From an uncultured Planctomycetaceae bacterium (GTDB taxonomy: Bacteria > Planctomycetota > Planctomycetia > Planctomycetales > Planctomycetaceae): a stretch of 64,000 bases of DNA. Below, piece by piece: positions 35,204 through 44,024 of the stretch. Under the pieces are notes generated by a model that saw only the letters and a program-made list of their open reading frames with translations, had not been told where the DNA came from and made no database searches. The position numbers and the translations under genes were made by a program. The stretch is from assembly GCA_903871805.1 (NCBI GenBank), contig CAIQIE010000209.1, forward strand, positions 1 through 64,000, given 5' to 3'. Position 1 is the stretch's first letter; every line of letters begins with the position of its first letter.

Positions 35204-38176
35204 TCAATTCCTTGTCAGAAACTCGTCCGTATTCCACAGGGCCCGCGCAACACTGGTCCACGCCGCCTGCAAATCCACTGGCTGATCCGGCAGTGGATTT
35301 GTAACAAACTTCCGGGCTTCATCGGGCGATGAATGAAAGCGGGACAATTCGCGGCTGAAAAAATCCAGCAGGATCGCCTGTTCCGCATCTGCCGGGACAC
35401 GCGTCAGGCACGTTCGAAACATTGCTCCCGATCGCTGCTCATCTGAGGTGAGTCTGTCGTCCTGCAGAATTCTCTTCGCCAACCCCTCGGCAAGCTCCGT
35501 AAACACCTGATCATTCGCCACCGTCAGTGACTGCAGGGGCGTATTGGATCGAACGCGTCTGGTACACACGGTGCTGAAGTCCGGTGAATCAAAGGTGGTC
35601 ATCAGCGGGTATGGAGCGCTACGATAGAACATCACATACATGGTCCGACGATACCGATCCGGACCGGTCGCCGTTGGCCAGCTCTTTTTATTCTGAGTAA
35701 AATCGTAGATCCCATCGGGCTGCGGCAGATGTACACCCGGTCCGCCGATGCGTTCTGAAAACAGCCCACTGGAAACCAGAGCCAGATCACGGACAATTTC
35801 CGCCTCGACACGAAACCGAGACTGGCGACTGAGCAGATAATTTTCCGGATCTACCTGCACACCACGCGTATTTGTCACAGCCGACGACTGACGATACGCC
35901 GCCGAAGTGACAATGGTGCGATGCAGATGCTTCAGCGACCAGCCGGACTGCTGAAAGTCCACAGCCAGCCAGTCCAGTAGCTCAGGATGCGTTGGCGTCA
36001 CACCCTGAAAACCAAAGTCATTTTCTGTCTCTGCGAGCGCCCGGCCAAAGTACTTACCCCAGATGCGATTGACCGTCACGCGTGCTGTCAGGGGGTTGTC
36101 TGGTGACACCAGCCACTGAGCCAGATCCAAACGGCTGCTGAATGACTTCGATCCTGCCATCGGATCCAGCACTGCGGGCACTCCCGGCTGCAGGACACCA
36201 CGCTTTCGATCTGGTGAAAGAAAATCACCTCGCGCCAGCAGGAACGTTTCCTGCGGCTTTGCCTGATCCTTCATGACCATTTGCTTCACCGGATTACCCT
36301 TGCCGGGAAGCAGACCTTCCAGCTCCGTGATTCGAGTCGTCACTTCCGCCAGTCGATTCGAAGACTCTGACGCAGGCATCAACAGGGCTGCGCTGGCTGT
36401 GGAAACTTCGATGGCAAAATGACCCAGCAGATAGTTTTTGTTCAGATCATGCCTCAACAGTACAGACAGAATACCGTCCTCGACAACGACCGGTTTCGCA
36501 GGCACAAAAATGGCTTCGTGATTTGCATTCATCCGCACACCGCGAGCCTGCTGTTCGTCATTTACATTGATTGCCCAGCCTGTGGAATTGTCGCCGTCAA
36601 TGGCATTTTCGACGGGATATTTTTCCTGACTGTGATCGGACCAGGCAAAAGCAAACGGATAATCTGTCGGTCCGGACCTCAGCAGAATTTCCGTCAGCAC
36701 AAAATTTCCGTTACTGGCGGTTCCTGGCCCCATGTCCGGCAATGTTGGATCTGTCAGAGCCTTCAATCGCACGGCGGTCACCTTCACCGGACCTGCCGCT
36801 GTCGCCGGAAGCTGCAGCTTGACAGTGAACATGTCATTTGCCGCAGCATGCGTCTTTGCCAGCAGCGAACCGTCCGGCTGAATCTTCAGAATACTGCTGC
36901 CGGACGCGTTGATGGCTGACACTGGAGCAGACATCCAGTTCCATTCCAGAGCAGGCAAACGGGATACATCCCGACTGCGATTTTCCAGTTCCTGCTTCAC
37001 CTTTCGAAGCTCATGCAGCTCCATCAACTGCTGCTTCTGAAGATCTGTCCAGCCCAGCAACTCCTGCTCACGCACCTCAACCGTCTCGCTCTGGTTATTT
37101 GCATCTGCTGCGGCATTGAAGAACGCATAAAGACGATAATACTCTTCGTGACTGATCGGGTCATACTTATGAGAATGACATTGAGCGCACCCGACCGTCA
37201 GCCCCATCCAGACAGCGCCCGTGGTATTCACCCGATCAATCAGTGCCTCGTGACGAAACTGATCCGGCTTCACTCCACCTTCTTCGTTGATCATCGTGTT
37301 GCGATGAAACGCACTGGCCACCTTCTGCTCCAGCGTGGCGTTCGGCAGCAAATCACCAGCCAGTTGCTCAATCGTAAACTGATCAAAGGGCAGATCGCGA
37401 TTCAATGCTCCGATGACCCAGTCGCGATAAGGCCACATCACGCGGGGACCATCAATTGTGTATCCATTGGAATCTGCGTAGCGTGCCTGATCCAGCCAGT
37501 GCCTTCCCCAGCGTTCGCCATAATGAGGATTCTTCAGCACGCGGTCGACCAGGGATTCCCATGCCTGCGGTGATGTATCCTGAAGATACTCATCCGTCTC
37601 TGCCGGAGATGGTAACAACCCCAGCAGATCCTGATACAGTCGACGAATCAATGTCGCCCGGTCCGCTTCGGCGGACGGAGCCAGTTCCGCTGTCCGCAGT
37701 CGCTGCAGAATGAACGCATCGATTTCATTTCGGCACCACGGATCGGAGTAAGCCGCTGGCACAGGGGGACGCTCCAGCCTGCGAAACGCCCAGTGATCCT
37801 GATATTCGGCATTCTGTTCGATCCATCCCTGCAGCAGTGAAATCTGATCGGCAGTCAATGGTTTTCCTGTCTCGGCCGGTGGCATCTTTTCTTCGTCGCT
37901 GTCGGTCGTAATGCGATGCACCAGCAGGCTCTCACCCGGTTTTCCCGGAACAATCGCCTTCAATCGAATGGCCTCTTCACGAACGTCCAGGCGCAGGTCC
38001 GCAGCCCGAGATTCTTCATCAGCACCATGGCATGGAAAACAGTGATTGGACAGGATCGGTCGCACGTCCCGCTGATAATCAATCGCCGGCTTTTGCTGCG
38101 CCCAGCCAAACCCACCTGCGGAACACACAAGGATCGTGACTGCTGTTGCCAGCAGGGACCTTTTCCGGGATTCCAT
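35204..38176 (-). CDS. PSCyt1-DUF1549-DUF1553 planctomycete protein with discoidin-like insertion
   Basis: 990 aa with a signal peptide (SLLATAVTILVCSAGGFGWAQ). PSCyt1 holds SNHCFPCHGADEE, a CxxCH heme site (about residues 46-50). DUF1549 follows (LIRRLYQDLLGLLPSPAETDEYL; HYGERWGRHWLDQARYADSNG; MGLTVGCAQCHSHKYDPISH, a second CxxCH). In the middle is a beta region like F5/8-type discoidin domains (EKYPVENAIDGDNSTGWAIN). DUF1553 closes the protein (TVNRIWGKYFGRAL; FRVEAEIVRDLALVSSGL; RRVRSNTPLQSLTVANDQVF). Probably an exported c-type heme protein of unknown role; the discoidin-like part may bind carbohydrate. No DUF1501 partner is adjacent, unlike at 5961. Confidence 0.92.
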   Translation of the reverse strand: MESRKRSLLATAVTILVCSAGGFGWAQQKPAIDYQRDVRPILSNHCFPCHGADEESRAADLRLDVREEAIRLKAIVPGKPGESLLVHRITTDSDEEKMPPAETGKPLTADQISLLQGWIEQNAEYQDHWAFRRLERPPVPAAYSDPWCRNEIDAFILQRLRTAELAPSAEADRATLIRRLYQDLLGLLPSPAETDEYLQDTSPQAWESLVDRVLKNPHYGERWGRHWLDQARYADSNGYTIDGPRVMWPYRDWVIGALNRDLPFDQFTIEQLAGDLLPNATLEQKVASAFHRNTMINEEGGVKPDQFRHEALIDRVNTTGAVWMGLTVGCAQCHSHKYDPISHEEYYRLYAFFNAAADANNQSETVEVREQELLGWTDLQKQQLMELHELRKVKQELENRSRDVSRLPALEWNWMSAPVSAINASGSSILKIQPDGSLLAKTHAAANDMFTVKLQLPATAAGPVKVTAVRLKALTDPTLPDMGPGTASNGNFVLTEILLRSGPTDYPFAFAWSDHSQEKYPVENAIDGDNSTGWAINVNDEQQARGVRMNANHEAIFVPAKPVVVEDGILSVLLRHDLNKNYLLGHFAIEVSTASAALLMPASESSNRLAEVTTRITELEGLLPGKGNPVKQMVMKDQAKPQETFLLARGDFLSPDRKRGVLQPGVPAVLDPMAGSKSFSSRLDLAQWLVSPDNPLTARVTVNRIWGKYFGRALAETENDFGFQGVTPTHPELLDWLAVDFQQSGWSLKHLHRTIVTSAAYRQSSAVTNTRGVQVDPENYLLSRQSRFRVEAEIVRDLALVSSGLFSERIGGPGVHLPQPDGIYDFTQNKKSWPTATGPDRYRRTMYVMFYRSAPYPLMTTFDSPDFSTVCTRRVRSNTPLQSLTVANDQVFTELAEGLAKRILQDDRLTSDEQRSGAMFRTCLTRVPADAEQAILLDFFSRELSRFHSSPDEARKFVTNPLPDQPVDLQAAWTSVARALWNTDEFLTRN

Positions 38177-38654
38177 AAAAGAACCTCTTCTTCCAAAGCC
38201 AACCGATCCGGTCTATTCACATCACTGAGAGCAATGGCCTCGGAAGGCCTTGCTTCCGATCGCGTGTACTTCGTTACCGTCAGATCCGGAGGTTCGCTCT
38301 TTCAGCCGTGACGCAGACGCGTTCGGTTTTGAACAATGGGCTGGCGCCCGGATGCTTACCACAGATCTTTGCTGTCACAGCGCCACCGTTTTGGATATTT
38401 GAAATCCAGGGAATCACCAGAATTTCGGATGCCAGAATCTGCCCAAACGGATTGACACCGTCAACACATGGGCACGCATTATAAACCATCGGCCCACTGA
38501 ATTCCCGCGGAATTCAGGCCCTGCGTCACAAATCTGCAAGCCCGCTCAGAACATCCCCTGCCGTGCGAATCCATAGAATTTCCCAGCGCACCAGCCAATT
38601 CTCATGATTTCCAAATCGCTTTCCACTCCTGCAAAACATGACTGCTCCGGCGGA
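38177..38654. other. Intergenic region between LpxK and PSCyt1 genes
   Basis: About 480 bases between two minus-strand genes. Only short frames without domains occur. The single clear element is the palindrome at 38497-38517. Confidence 0.5.
38497..38517. repeat. Perfect 9-bp palindromic hairpin
   Basis: CTGAATTCC and GGAATTCAG flank CGC, and an outer GGCC pair extends the symmetry. It lies 138 bases beyond the stop of lpxK on the side of the upstream PSCyt1 gene. There is no T-tract, so an operator or a small dispersed palindrome is more likely than a terminator. Confidence 0.5.
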
Positions 38655-39749
38655 TTAAGCGTGGAAAATCGTGCGTAATTGCTGATCCAGAAGTTCCTGT
38701 TCGGACTTTTCAGAAACGACAGCTTCGATCTCCAGGGCCTGAAAGCCAGCTTCTTCATAAGGAATCTTCACCAGATCCTTGAGCGTCGTGATCACGATCG
38801 CCGCGCCGGCTTCCCGAGCCAACTGCTTGACTCGATGCAAGTCCTCAGCCGTAAAGTGATGATGGTCTGGAAACCATCGGACACCCGTGATTTTTAGTCC
38901 GGCAAGTTCACAGGTTTTCTGGAACGCTTCAGGATTTCCGATACCGCTCATCAGAAAGACGGCGCTGCCATTCAGAGCCGTGATCTCTGTTCGCTGGCCA
39001 GCCTGATTGCGTAGTCCGGTGGGCTCAAACCGGATCCTCACGGTTTTCCCCCGCAGGTGCGCTGCTACGCGGCCAATCGTCTGCTCCAGTTGTTCCAGTT
39101 GCCACTCAGGAACCTGTTCGCAGCGAGTCACAAGGACCGCATCGGCGCGTTGAAATCCTGTCAGTGGTTCACGCAGCAGCCCGCGAGGTAACAGGTGGCC
39201 ATAACCAAACGGGTTGGTAGCGTCCACCAGAATCAGGTTCAGATCCCGATGCAGCCGGCGATGCTGTAAACCATCATCCATCACAATCGCCGAGATGGGC
39301 TGCGAGTCCGTGGAATTCATTAGCTGGGCAACGGCCCGCAACCTATCCGGATTTTGCGAATGTGGAACATCGGGAACGAGAATACGAAGTACCTTCTTCT
39401 CGTCATTTCCATCTGCGTCTGCAGCACGATAGCCCCGGCTGATGATGCCCGGATGCTGCCCCAGTTGCCGCAGACGCTGGCACAGCAAGGCCGTTACTGG
39501 CGTCTTTCCTGTGCCCCCAGTCGTCAGATTTCCAACACTGATCACGGGCACCGGGGCCTTGTGAATCCCGAATCTCCCGGTGTCATACAGCCAATTGCGC
39601 AGTCGCACCACAAACGTGTACGCCCACGAGAGCAGCAGCAGCGACAGTCGCAGCACGCCAGAGCCCGGGCTCCGTGCTTCACCGCTGATGATTTTTCGAT
39701 ACGTGGCTTCATTCACTACAAAAAACCGCCCGGAAAGGGTTCTGCTCAC
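38655..39749 (-). CDS. lpxK: Tetraacyldisaccharide 4'-kinase (LpxK)
   Basis: 364 aa, the usual LpxK length plus a few residues. Near the N-terminus lies the membrane-associated segment (LRLSLLLLSWAYTFVVRLRNWLYDTG), then the P-loop VGNLTTGGTGKTPV at residues 72-85, ISRGYR, the metal/ATP motif VMDDGLQHRRL and DATNPFGYGHLLPRGLLREP, all diagnostic. LpxK phosphorylates the 4' position of lipid A disaccharide on the inner face of the inner membrane, so this planctomycete has a lipid A pathway. No other lpx gene is in the window. A 479-base gap to the PSCyt1 gene upstream suggests its own promoter. Confidence 0.93.
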   Translation of the reverse strand: MSRTLSGRFFVVNEATYRKIISGEARSPGSGVLRLSLLLLSWAYTFVVRLRNWLYDTGRFGIHKAPVPVISVGNLTTGGTGKTPVTALLCQRLRQLGQHPGIISRGYRAADADGNDEKKVLRILVPDVPHSQNPDRLRAVAQLMNSTDSQPISAIVMDDGLQHRRLHRDLNLILVDATNPFGYGHLLPRGLLREPLTGFQRADAVLVTRCEQVPEWQLEQLEQTIGRVAAHLRGKTVRIRFEPTGLRNQAGQRTEITALNGSAVFLMSGIGNPEAFQKTCELAGLKITGVRWFPDHHHFTAEDLHRVKQLAREAGAAIVITTLKDLVKIPYEEAGFQALEIEAVVSEKSEQELLDQQLRTIFHA

Positions 39750-40313
39750 GAACCAACTTTATTCCAATACTGTGTGACTCTTTGATTTGGGAGGAGGCCA
39801 ATTAACCGGCACATGCTGGCGGCCGATTCAGAATCACGGGTTATCCCCCCAAACAGACCACCAGATTCACCCCCGTACTTTGGCCGCGACAGAGCGCGAT
39901 GCGCGTTTGCCCCGAACGCCGACTATTCGTAACAATGTCGTGATAATCATTCCGATCGCCGTCAAAACCAACCTCTCGGAAGATTAACAACAGCGAGCAG
40001 AGAGAGTCAGTACCACAACTGACGAATTCCCGCCGGTTCAGACGCAAAACAGTGACCAGCGGGCTGTCACACGCTGGTCACCGTGAACCGTAATTGTTTC
40101 CCAGGGGACACCTGCACTATTCTGCCGGTTTTGGTTTCCGTTTTTCCCTGTTCCTGACCTTCGACGGCGTCCGGAGGTTGTCAGTCGAACTCGGACGCCT
40201 ACCATGCAGATGGAGGCGGTCTCTGAAAGACCGATTTGATTCCCGCGGAATGCGGGAATTCATTGAGTTTCTTCGCAGGGACGTGAAGATGGGGTTTGCT
40301 GAAAGTTTCCGTT
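39750..40313. other. Divergent intergenic region upstream of ABC transporter
   Basis: About 560 bases between lpxK (-) and the ABC ATPase (+). Small frames (39787, 40094) show no domain. The hairpin at 40239-40259 is the only structured element found. Confidence 0.45.
40239..40259. promoter_or_regulatory. Inverted repeat upstream of ABC transporter
   Basis: ATTCCCGC and GCGGGAAT flank GGAAT, a perfect 8-bp stem. The arms resemble the inner arms of the MITE-like repeats (ATTCCCGC), so it may be a small relic of that family or a leader hairpin about 55 bases before the ATPase start. Confidence 0.45.
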
Positions 40314-41087
40314 ATGAATCCTGACAGAGCGATGTTTACTCTGCAGGACGTGACGGTCCATTTCGACGATCCTTCACGGCCAGTGCTCAGCAATGTTGGC
40401 CTGACGATCCGGGAAGGCGAGTTTGTTTCGCTGGTCGGCCCATCTGGCTGCGGCAAATCTACCATGCTGCGTGTGCTGGCAGGTCTTCAAAATCCGTCTG
40501 CGGGCAAAGTAGGTCGTGGGCAACCGCTTAATGGCCAGCAATTCGCCGAGATTGGCTTTGTCTTTCAGCAACCAGCCTTGCTTCCCTGGAGAACCGCACT
40601 GCAGAATTTGCGGCTGCCGCTGGAACTGGGGGCTTCCCACGGCCACGCAGCCGATCCATCAGAGTCAGACCTGCTTTCGCTGCTGACTCAGGTTGGTCTT
40701 GGTCACCACGATGCAAATAAGCGACCAGCCGAACTCTCCGGCGGAATGCAGATGCGATTGTCTCTGGCGCGGGCCCTTGTTCGAAATCCCCGAATCCTGC
40801 TGCTTGATGAGCCTTTCGCAGCGGTTGACGACTTTTTACGAATGAAACTGCAGGACAAACTGCGGCAACTTCACGACGCCCGAGGCCTGACAACCATTCT
40901 GGTCACTCACAACCTGCAGGAGGCTGCGTTCCTCAGTGATCGCGTCCTGGTGATGAAGCCTGCTCCTGCCGGCATTACCGCCGATTTATCTGTTCATCGT
41001 CCGGCGCTGTCGCTTGACGAACTTCGAACGTCCCGTCACTTTCCTGAGACGCTTCAAAAGCTGACAGCCGCATTGTTTCAGCCATGA
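40314..41087 (+). CDS. ABC transporter ATP-binding protein (nitrate/sulfonate/taurine type)
   Basis: 257 aa from ATG at 40314; a TTG at 40296 would add six residues. Walker A is VGPSGCGKST, the Q-loop VFQQPALLPWRT, the signature LSGGMQMRLSLARALV, Walker B ILLLDEPFAAVD, and the H-loop VTHNLQEAAFLSDRV. The 'LLPW' after the Q-loop and the overall length match SsuB/TauB/NrtD-type ATPases. It energises uptake by the permease whose start overlaps its stop (ATGA). Substrate is open: aliphatic sulfonates, taurine, nitrate or thiamine precursors are typical for the class. No periplasmic binding protein is adjacent. Confidence 0.88.
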   Translation: MNPDRAMFTLQDVTVHFDDPSRPVLSNVGLTIREGEFVSLVGPSGCGKSTMLRVLAGLQNPSAGKVGRGQPLNGQQFAEIGFVFQQPALLPWRTALQNLRLPLELGASHGHAADPSESDLLSLLTQVGLGHHDANKRPAELSGGMQMRLSLARALVRNPRILLLDEPFAAVDDFLRMKLQDKLRQLHDARGLTTILVTHNLQEAAFLSDRVLVMKPAPAGITADLSVHRPALSLDELRTSRHFPETLQKLTAALFQP

Positions 41088-41899
41088 CTCATCCGCAATC
41101 CACAACTCAACCAGGCACTCGTCGCCCTTCAACGGAAATCCTGATACCACTCGTGGTTTTTGGATTGTTTATCGGCGCATGGCATCTGGGGGTCTCCTTC
41201 TGGAAAATCAGTCCGGTACTGTTTCCTGGACCCGTTGCCGTTGGAACAGCCTTGTGGAAGATTCATACGGAACTGTTTCATGCCGTCTGCAGGACGGCGC
41301 TGGCGGCATTTACGGGGCTTAGCATCAGCGTGGTTACCGGTACGCTGATTGCCTTCGCGTTTTCGCAGTCCTCGGCAATTCGACGGGCTTTCTACCCCTA
41401 TGCGGTTCTGCTTCAGACTGTTCCAATCATTGCCATTGCTCCTGTGGTAATTGTCACACTGGGTCGCGGATTTCTTAGTATTTCCCTGGTTGCAGCCATA
41501 CTGAGCCTTTTCCCAATTATCACAAGTACCACCACGGGACTGTTGCAGGTGGATTCGTCACTTCTGGACCTGTTTCGGCTGAACCGCGCAACTCGTCTGC
41601 AGACACTCCTTCGCCTGCGTGTTCCGTCGGCACTGCCGTACCTGATTTCCGGCATCCGTATTTCCAGCGGCAGTGCGATTGTCGGAGCAATTGTGGGTGA
41701 GTTCTTTGTTGGTTCTGGGACGCCGGGCCTTGGGGCGCTGATTCAGCGAAAATCGGCTTCCTTAAACATGTCAGAACTCTATGCCACCGTTTTCGTGGCG
41801 ACCATTCTGGGAACTGCTGTCTTCGCTGGGATCACAGCGCTTGGCGAAGCCATTTTGCGGCGCTGGTTTGGTATGAGCCTTAGTGAGCGAGGTCGCTGA
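41084..41899 (+). CDS. ABC transporter permease (SsuC/TauC type)
   Basis: 271 aa with about six membrane helices (LIPLVVFGLFIGAWHLGV at the N-terminus, AFYPYAVLLQTVPIIAIAPVVIV in the middle). The cytosolic EAA-like loop is recognisable around RATRLQTLLRLRVPSALPYLISGIRISSGSAIVGAIVGE, the BPD_transp_1 hallmark. It overlaps the ATPase stop by 4 bases, so the pair is translated together. A homodimer of this protein would form the pore. Its stop is 26 bases from the convergent DUF1501 gene. Confidence 0.88.
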   Translation: MTHPQSTTQPGTRRPSTEILIPLVVFGLFIGAWHLGVSFWKISPVLFPGPVAVGTALWKIHTELFHAVCRTALAAFTGLSISVVTGTLIAFAFSQSSAIRRAFYPYAVLLQTVPIIAIAPVVIVTLGRGFLSISLVAAILSLFPIITSTTTGLLQVDSSLLDLFRLNRATRLQTLLRLRVPSALPYLISGIRISSGSAIVGAIVGEFFVGSGTPGLGALIQRKSASLNMSELYATVFVATILGTAVFAGITALGEAILRRWFGMSLSERGR

Positions 41900-41925
41900 A
41901 GCCTGTGGTGCCTGCGAAATCCGCG

Positions 41926-43332
41926 TCAGGCTAAAATACTGCTGATGACTTCACCACGGCTGATGGGTAAAGGCCGTCCCAGGGTGTCAGTAATCGTCGC
42001 ATGGGGATCCAGCCCAAGGCAGTGGAAGATCGTCGCCGTCAGATCCTGCGGAGAAACGCGACCCTCTTTGGCATAGGCTCCGATGTCATCCGATGCACCA
42101 TAGACTGTGCCGCCCTGCACGCCGCCTCCTGCCAGCGCCACGGAAAACACATGGCCCCAGTGATCACGCCCACCGGCTCCGTTGAATCGCGGCGTTCTGC
42201 CAAATTCGGCCATGACCACGACCAGAGTTTCCTGCAGCATCCCGCGTTCAGTCAGGTCGTCCACAAGAGCCGCCAGGGCCTGATCCGCGGATGGGCACAG
42301 GACATCTTTCAGACGCTGCGATTCTCGCGCATGACTATCCCAGCATGGGGCATCACTGGGCTCTTCGGGCCCGCGATACCAATTCACCTGAACCAGAGAG
42401 ACGCCGGCTTCCACAAGTCGGCGCCCCATCAGAACACTCTGACCAAACTGGCTGCGTCCATAACGATCCCTCGTGGCCGCAGATTCATGTTCCAGCTCAA
42501 AAGCCTGACGTGCCGGAGAAGAACCCAACACATCAAACGCTTTTTCTGTCAATTGGTCATAGGTCTCTTCGGCGGTGATGGACGCCGTTGCGGGCAGACT
42601 GGTTCTCAGGTTCTGAAGTAGTTGCCGACGAGCCTGAAGGCGACCGTCAGAGATGTCGCTGCTGAGACTGAATTCGTCGATTCGGTAGGCAGGATTTGCA
42701 GGCTGACAATTCAGTAACCAGGGCTCTACGGCCTGCCCCAGAAAACCGGCGTCCTGCCCAGGCCACACACTGCCATCGGTATTGAAAATTCTGTGAGGCA
42801 ACCGAATGGCCGCCGGCAACTGGCCTCGAGGCGAGAGCAGGCGGCGAGTCATTGCGCCGAGGTTGGGGAAGTCGTTTGGAAACCCCGGATTGACATTTTC
42901 GGCATTCATCGGGGCATGCGGTTGCCCGGTCAGCATGTAATAGCCACTGGACGAATGCGCGTTGTCTCCCGTGGACATTGCCCGCAAAATTGCCAGTCGA
43001 TCGGTAATCAACGCGGTTCGCGGCCAGAGTTCGCAAATCTGTAACCCGGGGACAGCCGTAGAGACCGGTCCAAACTGTCCCCGAACTTCTGCCGGGGCAT
43101 TGGGCTTGGGATCGAACGTCGAATGCTGCGGAGGACCACCCATCAGGAACAGCACGATACAAGCCTTTGCCTGACCACCCGTGGAAGCGACCGCATCAGG
43201 AGCAGCGTTGGCAACAGACCCATCCAGCCATGGCATCGTCAGCCCCAGCGCACCCAACCCGCCAGCACGCAGCAGTTCTCTTCGCTGAAATCCTTCGCAC
43301 AGCCGAACGGCCGATTGCTGCAGGCTGAGCAT
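41926..43332 (-). CDS. DUF1501 family protein, Tat leader (second copy)
   Basis: 468 aa from ATG at 43332 (MLSLQQSAVRLCEGFQRREL). The track starts 53 residues upstream, across a perfect palindrome and outside the conserved protein. The leader QRRELLRAGGLGALGLTMPW is a twin-arginine signal. DUF1501 motifs: CIVLFLMGGPPQHSTFDPKP, AILRAMSTGDNAHSSSGYYMLTG, QVNWYRGPE..CWDSHARE, VVMAEFGRTPRFNGAGGRDHWG and VYGASDDIGAYAKEGRVSPQD. It is a sulfatase-superfamily relative without a formylglycine motif. Unlike the copy at 8883 it has no adjacent DUF1549/DUF1553 gene. Confidence 0.9.
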   Translation of the reverse strand: MLSLQQSAVRLCEGFQRRELLRAGGLGALGLTMPWLDGSVANAAPDAVASTGGQAKACIVLFLMGGPPQHSTFDPKPNAPAEVRGQFGPVSTAVPGLQICELWPRTALITDRLAILRAMSTGDNAHSSSGYYMLTGQPHAPMNAENVNPGFPNDFPNLGAMTRRLLSPRGQLPAAIRLPHRIFNTDGSVWPGQDAGFLGQAVEPWLLNCQPANPAYRIDEFSLSSDISDGRLQARRQLLQNLRTSLPATASITAEETYDQLTEKAFDVLGSSPARQAFELEHESAATRDRYGRSQFGQSVLMGRRLVEAGVSLVQVNWYRGPEEPSDAPCWDSHARESQRLKDVLCPSADQALAALVDDLTERGMLQETLVVVMAEFGRTPRFNGAGGRDHWGHVFSVALAGGGVQGGTVYGASDDIGAYAKEGRVSPQDLTATIFHCLGLDPHATITDTLGRPLPISRGEVISSILA

Positions 43333-43446
43333 AGTTGGTGGTTCCGATAAGCAGATACGAGAGGCGGGCAGGGGGAGGGGAAGGTCATTGCAGTCTACCG
43401 CCACGGAAATTCCCAGGCAACGACTTTCCAGACCGAAAATCAACGA

Positions 43447-43468
43447 TTTCAACGGAATTCCGTTGAAA
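43447..43468. promoter_or_regulatory. 22-bp perfect palindrome upstream of DUF1501 gene
   Basis: TTTCAACGGAA followed directly by its reverse complement TTCCGTTGAAA. It lies 115 bases upstream of the chosen DUF1501 start. Such uninterrupted symmetry suits a homodimeric regulator; no repressor gene is adjacent, so which protein binds is unknown. Confidence 0.55.
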
Positions 43469-43489
43469 AACGCCGTGTTTTGACCACTC

Positions 43490-43695
43490 AAACCGGGGCC
43501 AAACCGGGGCCATCCACCTTTAAAAGCCAGTGCCGGTGCCAGGCACCTTGGTATCTGGCCGTTCGAAAAACTGCCCCCAAATTTAAATGGAAGATGTTTT
43601 CATCCTCATCCCAAAAACCAGGCCGTCAAGGCAACCAGGTGCAAGGCACCTTTGGGAACTGGCCAGGCACCCCGGGAACTGGAGCGTGGGGAAAA
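43490..43695. repeat. Cluster of planctomycete-type mini-repeats
   Basis: Two tandem AAACCGGGGCC units (43490-43511), GGCCATCCACC (43508), GGTGCCAGGCACC (43535), GGTGCAAGGCACC (43638) and two GGGAACTGG motifs (43654, 43674). The GCCATCCACC piece is the complement of GGTGGATGGC at 57.6 kb, and GGGAACTGG recurs at 4.4 kb. This is intergenic DNA with no credible frame; dispersed short palindromic units are the simplest reading. Confidence 0.7.
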
Positions 43696-44024
43696 TAGCC
43701 CCCGGAGCTCACGCGAATATCCCGAGTTCAAATAGAATACTTTTTTGTCATTAATCTCCGGAAGGAGAATCGTGGGCTGCGCTACGGGGATGCCAGAAGA
43801 ACGCAGTCCGATATGGGGCTCCGCCGATGAAGTTCGCCAAAGTCTCGTTGTCCGACTAGAATTCAGCGTCGAAGGCTTTATGTTCCCCTCAGGAATCGCC
43901 CGCCGACGGGCTGCGTTCTGTGCTCTGCGGATTTTTCCGGGATGCCAGCGGCGGGTTGGTCGTGTTTTAAATACCTGTGACCAGCAGATGCTCTTTCTTT
44001 AAACTTTGCCTGATTTCTAACGCT

